From assembly GCF_965228705.1 (NCBI RefSeq), contig NZ_OZ245832.1, forward strand, positions 3,658,001 through 3,722,000: DNA of 64,000 nt, given 5' to 3'. Numbering within the stretch: the first letter of the stretch is position 1; each line of letters starts with the position of its first letter. Origin of the DNA: Croceimicrobium sp965228705 (GTDB taxonomy: Bacteria > Bacteroidota > Bacteroidia > Flavobacteriales > Schleiferiaceae). Positions 58,636-64,000 of the stretch are shown here, one piece after another. A program made the position numbers and the translations under genes. The notes under the pieces are model-generated. The model was not told the origin of the DNA. It did no database searches and saw only the letters and a program-made list of their open reading frames with translations.

Positions 58636-58896
58636 ATGAAAGATCACACCGAAGCGCATAAATACTGGCGCGAAAACCTCAAGCTCCTTGCTATATTATT
58701 AAGCATTTGGTTCCTGGTGTCCTATGGGGCCGGAATCATCTTCGTCGATTTCCTTAATCAGTTCCATATCGGCGGATTCCCGCTAGGGTTCTGGTTTGCA
58801 CAACAGGGATCCATCATCACATTCGTGATTTTGATCTTCGTTTATGTTCGGAAAATGAATAAGCTCGATGCCAAATACGGCTATACCGAGGAATAA
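58636..58896 (+). CDS. DUF4212 small subunit of a sodium:solute symporter
   Basis: An 86-residue protein with two membrane spans (LLAILLSIWFLVSYGAGIIFVDFL and WFAQQGSIITFVILIFVYVRKM) and the hallmark QFHIGGFPLGFWFAQQGSI in between. DUF4212 proteins are found nearly always just before an SSS-family symporter and are considered its small subunit. It is 17 bp before the symporter gene. Length matches the family. Confidence 0.95.
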   Translation: MKDHTEAHKYWRENLKLLAILLSIWFLVSYGAGIIFVDFLNQFHIGGFPLGFWFAQQGSIITFVILIFVYVRKMNKLDAKYGYTEE

Positions 58897-58913
58897 TCTA
58901 AAAGCTTAAGGAA

Positions 58914-60701
58914 ATGGATATTCAAATTATGACCTACATCATCGTAGGGATCACTTTTGCCTTATATATCGGTATTGCGATTTGGAGTCGCGCCGGTTCT
59001 ACCAAAGAATTTTATGTGGCCGGTGGTGGGGTTTCGCCTCTGGCAAATGGTTTAGCCACCGCAGCCGATTGGATGAGTGCGGCGTCATTTATTTCTATGG
59101 CTGGTCTCATCTCTACCCAAGGCTATGATGGCTCGGTTTACCTGATGGGATGGACCGGTGGCTATGTGCTTCTGGCCTTATTACTGGCGCCCTATCTACG
59201 TAAGTTCGGAAAGTTTACCGTGCCCGATTTTATTGGCGACCGCTATTACAGTAATACTGCTCGTACCGTGGCTATCGTAGCGGCGCTCTTCGTGTCCTTT
59301 ACCTATGTAGCCGGACAGATGCGTGGAGTAGGGGTGGTATTCTCTCGCTTCCTCGAAGTGGATGTAACTACAGGTGTAATTATCGGAATGGTAACCGTAC
59401 TGATCTACGCCGTACTCGGTGGTATGAAAGGGATTACCTATACTCAGGTGGCTCAGTACTGTGTATTGATTTTCGCCTTTATGGTGCCCGCCTTCTTTAT
59501 CTCCTGGATGTTGACCGATAACTTCATTCCTCAAATTGGAATGGGGGGTAAACTTGCAGATGATACCTATCTGCTGGAAAAGCTCAATCAGCTCAACCAG
59601 GAACTAGGATTTGCCTCCTATACCGATGGCTCTAAGAGCAAGGTAGATGTATTCTTCATCACCGCAGCCTTAATGCTGGGAACAGCCGGATTGCCTCACG
59701 TAATTGTGCGTTTCTTTACTGTGCCTAAGGTGCGCGATGCTCGTAAATCAGCAGGATACGCATTGTTGTTTATCGCCATTCTGTACACTACAGCTCCAGC
59801 TATTTCCGTATTTGCTCGTACCAATTTGATTCAAACCGTTGAAGGTAAATCCTATTCTGAGTTACCACAGTGGGTTTCCAACTGGGAACAAACGCATTTA
59901 CTGGCCTGGACCGATAAAAACGGTGATGGAAAGGTTCAATACCGTCCTGGCCCTGCGGTAACCGGAAAGGCTCCTGAGTTTTCCAATGAAGTAGGTGAGC
60001 AAGGAAACCTAATTGTAAGCAATCCCGATAACAGCAACGAAAATGAGCTATTTGTGGATCGTGATATCATTGTATTGGCTAATCCTGAGATCGCGAACCT
60101 CCCAGTGTGGGTAATTGCTTTAGTGGCTGCCGGTGGTTTAGCCGCAGCTCTTTCTACCGCTGCTGGATTGTTATTGGTAATTTCTACTTCTATTTCTCAC
60201 GATTTATTGAAGAAGCAATGGATGCCCGATATCTCAGAGCGTGGTGAATTACTTTCCGCTCGATTCTCAGCCTTTATTGCCGTTTGTGTGGCCGGATATT
60301 TCGGAATCAATCCGCCCGATTATGTAGCGGCGGTAGTGGCCCTGGCCTTTGGTTTGGCTGCGGCTTCCTTCTTCCCAGCGATCATCCTGGGAATCTTTAT
60401 GAAGAAGATGAACAAAGAAGGGGCTGTGGCTGGAATGATCGCCGGCTTGGCCTTAATGATATTTTATATTCTTAAATTTAAGTTCGGAGTATTCGATGGC
60501 GGTATGGCTGCCACTGCAGGCCTAAAAGATAGCTGGTGGTTCGGTATTAGTCCGGAAGGATTTGGAACTATTGCCATGCTCTTTAATCTGGCGGTGAGTT
60601 TGATTGTGATGCGATTTACGCCCGAAACCCCCGAAGATGTTCAGGAGTTGGTGGAAGATATTCGTATCCCTTCTGGCGCTGGAGATGCACAAGCACATTA
60701 A
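58914..60701 (+). CDS. SSS-family symporter, ActP-like cation:acetate type
   Basis: A 595-residue inner-membrane protein with about 13 spans. SSS signatures: REFYVAGG-like KEFYVAGGGVSPLANGLATAADWMSAASF, and GLPHVIVRFFTVP in the sodium-site region. Between spans 8 and 9 is a soluble insert of about 100 residues (TNLIQTVEGKSYSELPQW... DRDIIVLANPEI), including GKVQYRPGPAV, as seen in ActP relatives that pair with DUF4212. It should import acetate or pyruvate-type acids with sodium. The SSS-kinase downstream supports acetate-type sensing. Confidence 0.92.
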   Translation: MDIQIMTYIIVGITFALYIGIAIWSRAGSTKEFYVAGGGVSPLANGLATAADWMSAASFISMAGLISTQGYDGSVYLMGWTGGYVLLALLLAPYLRKFGKFTVPDFIGDRYYSNTARTVAIVAALFVSFTYVAGQMRGVGVVFSRFLEVDVTTGVIIGMVTVLIYAVLGGMKGITYTQVAQYCVLIFAFMVPAFFISWMLTDNFIPQIGMGGKLADDTYLLEKLNQLNQELGFASYTDGSKSKVDVFFITAALMLGTAGLPHVIVRFFTVPKVRDARKSAGYALLFIAILYTTAPAISVFARTNLIQTVEGKSYSELPQWVSNWEQTHLLAWTDKNGDGKVQYRPGPAVTGKAPEFSNEVGEQGNLIVSNPDNSNENELFVDRDIIVLANPEIANLPVWVIALVAAGGLAAALSTAAGLLLVISTSISHDLLKKQWMPDISERGELLSARFSAFIAVCVAGYFGINPPDYVAAVVALAFGLAAASFFPAIILGIFMKKMNKEGAVAGMIAGLALMIFYILKFKFGVFDGGMAATAGLKDSWWFGISPEGFGTIAMLFNLAVSLIVMRFTPETPEDVQELVEDIRIPSGAGDAQAH

Positions 60702-60734
60702 TAAAAAAGCTAACCAAACCTAAGCTTAAGAAGA

Positions 60735-60770
60735 TTGCCCGGCCGTACCCCTCTTATATTGGCCGGGCGA
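60735..60770 (+). terminator. Hairpin after the symporter gene
   Basis: GCCCGGCC (60737-60744) pairs perfectly with GGCCGGGC (60761-60768), loop of 16. The following run is only ATCCTTCTTT, so termination may be partial. Confidence 0.6.
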
Positions 60771-60827
60771 TCCTTCTTTATGAGAATTGTCAGCCACACA
60801 GTTTTTGGAATTTGCAATATTTGAAAG

Positions 60828-61004
60828 ATGGAGAAGCTATTAACCAAAAATGCCCTGATTGTAGTCCTGAGCCTTACGGTAATTTCTCCGCTCTTTTGGT
60901 CCTTCTTCGAGGGATCTCTTTCGTTTATTATTTACCTCTTTAGCCTCTTTGTAATCTGGGTTTTCTTCTTGTATCGAACTGCTAAAAAGATTGAGAATCC
61001 CTGA
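60828..61004 (+). CDS. 58-aa two-span membrane protein before the SSS-kinase
   Basis: A short protein (MEKLLTKNALIVVLSL...) with two hydrophobic spans, about residues 9-25 and 31-48 (SLSFIIYLFSLFVIWVFFLY), and a basic tail (RTAKKIENP). Its stop overlaps the ATG of the sensor kinase (TGATG), so it is translationally coupled to it. Its design resembles the small membrane proteins found before SSS genes, though I see no named family match. It may stabilise the SSS domain of the kinase as DUF4212 does for the transporter, which is inferred. Confidence 0.8.
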   Translation: MEKLLTKNALIVVLSLTVISPLFWSFFEGSLSFIIYLFSLFVIWVFFLYRTAKKIENP

Positions 61005-63688
61005 TGACCCTGCTACTCATTGTCATAGCAACCGCTTATCTGGGCTTCATCTTTGGTGCCGCCTGGTATTTTGAAAAGCGACTCAGTAATGTAGGCTTCC
61101 GCCGATGGATGCCCTATATCTATGCTTTGGCATTGGCAGTATATTGTACCGCCTGGACCTTTTACGGTAGCATCGGGCGGGCTGCCGAATCGGGCTTCGA
61201 TTTCCTCTTAATCTATATTGGGCCTACCCTGGTTATGTTTCTGTGGTATCCCATTGCTCGTAAACTCTATTACCTTAAAGTGAATCAAGGGATTGGCTCT
61301 TTGGCCGATTTACTTTCATCGCGCTATGGTAAAGATGCCGCCATGGGGAAATTAGTGGCCGCCTTATCCCTAATTGGTGTATTGCCATATATCTCTTTGC
61401 AGATCAAAGCCATCAGCGAAAGCTTTACCATCTTAAGTGGAAGTGCCTCTCCCATAAATACGGGCTTTAGCCTTAGTGATCCGGCCCTCTATGTAAGCCT
61501 GATTATGTTTGCTTTTACCATATTCTTCGGTACCCGTTATGTTCAGAATAACCGTCCTAAAGCCGGGCTGATTGGTACCATTGCTTTTGAGAGTTTATTT
61601 AAACTAGTAGCCTTTTTAGTTGTGGGCCTGATTGGCTTGAATAGTTTTTTACGAGACGATCGCTTCTATTCCGCTCTCGATCGATTTACGCATCAATCCT
61701 TTGAAATGCCTACAGCAGATTGGGCTTCCATTTTGCTGATTTCGGCATTTTCCTTTATGCTTTTGCCACGCCAGTTTCAAATGGGGGTGGTCGAAAATAC
61801 TAGCGAAAGAAATATTTCAAAGGCCCTCTGGCTGGTGCCTTTGTACATGCTCATCCTCAACCTATTGGTCCTTCCTTTTGCTTTGATGGGCCCCGAATTA
61901 GCACCCGGTGCCAAAGCAGATTTCTATCTTTTAAGTCTTAGCCTGCAAAGCGGAGGTCCGGCCACTGCAGCCCTGGCCTTTTTAGGAGGACTCTCGGCTG
62001 CTACATCTATGATTATTGTTTCGACCCTGGCCCTGGGAAATATGTTTAGTACCCATGTACTAGTGCCTCAAATTGTGTGGAACAAAGACAAGCCATTGGA
62101 TCGACGAATAATTGGTTTAAGACGCTGGGCCATCTTTGGGATTTTGATTTTGGCCTATTTCTATTACCACTACATCGCCGTGAAGGAGTCGCTGGTAAGT
62201 ATTGGTATGGTGTCCTTTGTGGCTATCAGTCAATTTGCTCCGGCCTTCTTTGGTGCTTTGTTTTGGAAACAGGCGCATCGTAAGGCGGCTTTCGCCGGAA
62301 TAGCCACTGGCTTTGCTATTTGGTTCTATTTTTTGGTGCTGCCCGAAATTTTGGTCCTTCTTAGTGGTGATCCACAACTTTTAGGCTGGGCCTCTCCTCA
62401 GCTTATCGCAGATGCCATGGGGGTGAGTGTGTTAAGCGCCGCAACCATCTTTAGTTTATTGGTAAATACCAGCATTTTCATTGCTTGGAGCTTGAATTTA
62501 GAAGCCACGCAAGAAGAAGAAAATCAGGCTACCTTATTTGTGAAGGCCAGTAGCTTATTAAGCGGAAATGAAGCCCCTGAGATTTACCGAGGTTCGGCGC
62601 CCTTCCCAGATATAAAAAGTCTCCTTATCAATTTCTTGGGGAATCAACGTACGGAAAAGGTACTCGATCGATATGCCCGACTAAATAATATTGATTGGAG
62701 CATATCTCCTACCGCCGATAGTCGGGTGATCAGTTATGCCGAACGATTGCTCTCCGAAGCTATTGGTCCAGCTAGCGCCAAAATTATGATCTCCTCGGTA
62801 GTGCAACGCGAAGAATTAAGTCGCTCTGAGGTATTGGGGATCTTAGAAGAAAGTCAGAAAGTACTACGCCTAAACCGCGAATTGAGTACTCGTAGTGAAG
62901 AGCTACGCAAGGCCACTGAAGATTTACGACAAGCCAATTATAAGCTTCAGGAATTAACCGAATTGAAGGATGAGTTCTTGTATACCGTAACTCATGAACT
63001 GCGCACTCCTTTAACCGCCATTCGTACCCAGGCAGAGTTGGTGCACGATGATCCGGAAATGCCAGAAGAAGACCGTCAGCGTTTTATTGGCAATATGGTG
63101 CAAGACTGTGAGCGCCTAACCCGCTTGATTAGCAATGTGCTGGATTTAGAAAAATTTGAAAGCGGCAGTCAGAAGCTTTCCTTGAGCCGTGTTGATCTGG
63201 GGCAATTAATAGAGGATACGGTAAAACAGTTTCAGGCATTGGCAGCTAAAAAGGGACATAGCCTGCGCTGTGAAATATCAGCACCTCTTACAGCCACCTA
63301 TGCAGATGAAGATCGGATTGCTCAGGTTTTACATAATTTAATTGGCAATGCCCTTAAACATGCTCGTCATGATAATGGAGCGGTTTGGGTAACTGCCTAT
63401 CGTTTGGATCAGGATTTAAAGGTGAACATCCATGATAATGGCAATGGAATTCCTTTAAGCGATCGGGAGCTGGTATTTGATAAATTTTATCAAGTACGAA
63501 ATCAAACCCGCCGGAAACCCAGTGGCAGCGGACTGGGCTTGGCTATTAGTAAGAATATTATTCAAATGCATAAAGGGAAAATATGGATAGAAGATAACCC
63601 TGGAGGAGGAGCAAAGATTAGCTTTACCCTGCCATTGTATCTGCAAGAGGCGCAAATGAAGAACTCGAAATCCCACATTGATGCGTAG
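61004..63688 (+). CDS. Sodium:solute symporter-histidine kinase fusion, CbrA/CrbS type
   Basis: An 894-residue sensor. The first about 500 residues are a full SSS-like domain with 12-13 spans (MPYIYALALAVYCTAWTFYGSIGRAAESG, GLIGTIAFESLFKLVAFL). A linker with a coiled coil (about 610-655) leads to the HisKA domain with phospho-acceptor His664 (THELRTPLTAIR) and the ATPase with N box NLIGNALKHA, G1 HDNGNGIPL and G2 GSGLGLAIS. CbrA and CrbS use this plan; CrbS controls acetyl-CoA synthetase and acetate use. The response regulator gene overlaps its end by 8 bp, and the ActP-like symporter is upstream, so acetate or a related acid is the likely signal. Confidence 0.92.
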   Translation: MTLLLIVIATAYLGFIFGAAWYFEKRLSNVGFRRWMPYIYALALAVYCTAWTFYGSIGRAAESGFDFLLIYIGPTLVMFLWYPIARKLYYLKVNQGIGSLADLLSSRYGKDAAMGKLVAALSLIGVLPYISLQIKAISESFTILSGSASPINTGFSLSDPALYVSLIMFAFTIFFGTRYVQNNRPKAGLIGTIAFESLFKLVAFLVVGLIGLNSFLRDDRFYSALDRFTHQSFEMPTADWASILLISAFSFMLLPRQFQMGVVENTSERNISKALWLVPLYMLILNLLVLPFALMGPELAPGAKADFYLLSLSLQSGGPATAALAFLGGLSAATSMIIVSTLALGNMFSTHVLVPQIVWNKDKPLDRRIIGLRRWAIFGILILAYFYYHYIAVKESLVSIGMVSFVAISQFAPAFFGALFWKQAHRKAAFAGIATGFAIWFYFLVLPEILVLLSGDPQLLGWASPQLIADAMGVSVLSAATIFSLLVNTSIFIAWSLNLEATQEEENQATLFVKASSLLSGNEAPEIYRGSAPFPDIKSLLINFLGNQRTEKVLDRYARLNNIDWSISPTADSRVISYAERLLSEAIGPASAKIMISSVVQREELSRSEVLGILEESQKVLRLNRELSTRSEELRKATEDLRQANYKLQELTELKDEFLYTVTHELRTPLTAIRTQAELVHDDPEMPEEDRQRFIGNMVQDCERLTRLISNVLDLEKFESGSQKLSLSRVDLGQLIEDTVKQFQALAAKKGHSLRCEISAPLTATYADEDRIAQVLHNLIGNALKHARHDNGAVWVTAYRLDQDLKVNIHDNGNGIPLSDRELVFDKFYQVRNQTRRKPSGSGLGLAISKNIIQMHKGKIWIEDNPGGGAKISFTLPLYLQEAQMKNSKSHIDA

Positions 63689-64000
63689 CAAGATTTTAAT
63701 AGTTGACGATGAGATCAATATCCTAATGTCTCTGGAATACCTTTTTAAACGCAAAGGCTATGAGGTGTATATCGCCCGAAACGGTAACGAAGCCAAGAAT
63801 CTGGCCGATCGTTACCAACCGGATTTGGTACTCCTGGATATTATGATGCCAGATGTTGATGGATATGAAGTATGTGATTATCTCAAATCAAAATCTAGCC
63901 CTCCCAAAGTGGTCTTCCTTTCCGCGAAAAGCAAGAAAGACGATGTGCAAAAAGGCTATGGACATGGCGCCGATCTCTATCTTCTAAAACCCTTCTCGAA
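63681..64000 (+). CDS. Response regulator, partner of the SSS-kinase (cut by the window)
   Basis: The first 106 codons are visible. The receiver domain has the acidic pair (ILIVDDE), phospho-acceptor Asp53 in LLDIMMPD, the Thr/Ser in VVFLSAKSK and the conserved Lys in LLKPFS. Start ATG 63681 lies inside the end of the kinase gene. Whether a LuxR-type HTH follows, as in CrbR, cannot be seen. Confidence 0.9.
   Translation, partial: MRSKILIVDDEINILMSLEYLFKRKGYEVYIARNGNEAKNLADRYQPDLVLLDIMMPDVDGYEVCDYLKSKSSPPKVVFLSAKSKKDDVQKGYGHGADLYLLKPFS

Overview
The window comes from a Bacteroidota genome, most likely a free-living marine-type Flavobacteriales. The evidence is two proteins with type IX secretion (T9SS) type A sorting tails, TANNTTTG-type -7 promoter boxes, A-rich leaders without strong Shine-Dalgarno sites, OprP-like porins, RteC, DUF4212/SSS symporters and a four-helix-bundle S23-like gene.

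Left part (1 to about 17354) reads as one end of an integrated mobile island. From the left edge it holds a heavy-metal RND efflux pump (truncated by the window) with a DUF6660-like leader gene. Next is an Eco57I-style restriction-modification locus: an XRE controller, a 1010-aa fused nuclease-methylase and a 548-aa separate methylase, followed by a HEPN-motif protein and an unknown ORF. Then comes a replication/excision block with a Toprim/RecA-like primase-helicase, an excisionase-like HTH protein, RteC and a GGCAAT iteron-like palindrome region. Last is a mercury resistance operon: an ArsR-type regulator, a MerT-MerP fusion, an HMA protein and MerA. The island appears to end at a 24-bp fragment of the 3' end of a tRNA-Ser gene plus its terminator (17331-17392), as expected of an attR left by integration into tRNA-Ser. 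A family of palindromes that is frequent to the right of this point is absent to the left of it.

17.4-21.9 kb is a repeat-rich, gene-poor stretch with a MarR regulator, a degenerate receiver-domain protein, an unknown protein and a Fic protein. 21.9-30.7 kb (minus strand) is a tight operon: a Calx-beta/lamin-tail lipoprotein, a DcuC dicarboxylate carrier, isoaspartyl dipeptidase IadA, two porins and an M14 carboxypeptidase. It is preceded by a lamin-tail T9SS protein. Together these suggest import and breakdown of (iso)aspartyl peptides. Divergent from it are a MocR-like regulator lacking its PLP lysine, a lipoprotein hydrolase and an SLC13 dicarboxylate symporter.

34.8-46 kb holds an aldehyde dehydrogenase/DUF779 pair with a divergent AraC regulator, then a TetR-controlled TolC-HlyD-ABC-ABC-permease-permease efflux operon of YbhGFSR type, then a PadR/membrane-protein pair. 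46-56.5 kb is a fatty-acid beta-oxidation regulon (MarR, FadN-like, thiolase, acyl-CoA dehydrogenase). Two of its promoters share a TATGCATGCATA palindrome, and it is interrupted by an S23-type gene flanked by heptanucleotide repeats and by a PKD-domain secreted protein and a sigma factor/membrane protein pair. 56.6-64 kb ends with a solitary InsA-like DNA-binding protein and an acetate-type module: porin, DUF4212 plus SSS symporter, a 58-aa membrane protein, an SSS-histidine kinase fusion (CbrA/CrbS type) and its response regulator, cut by the window end.
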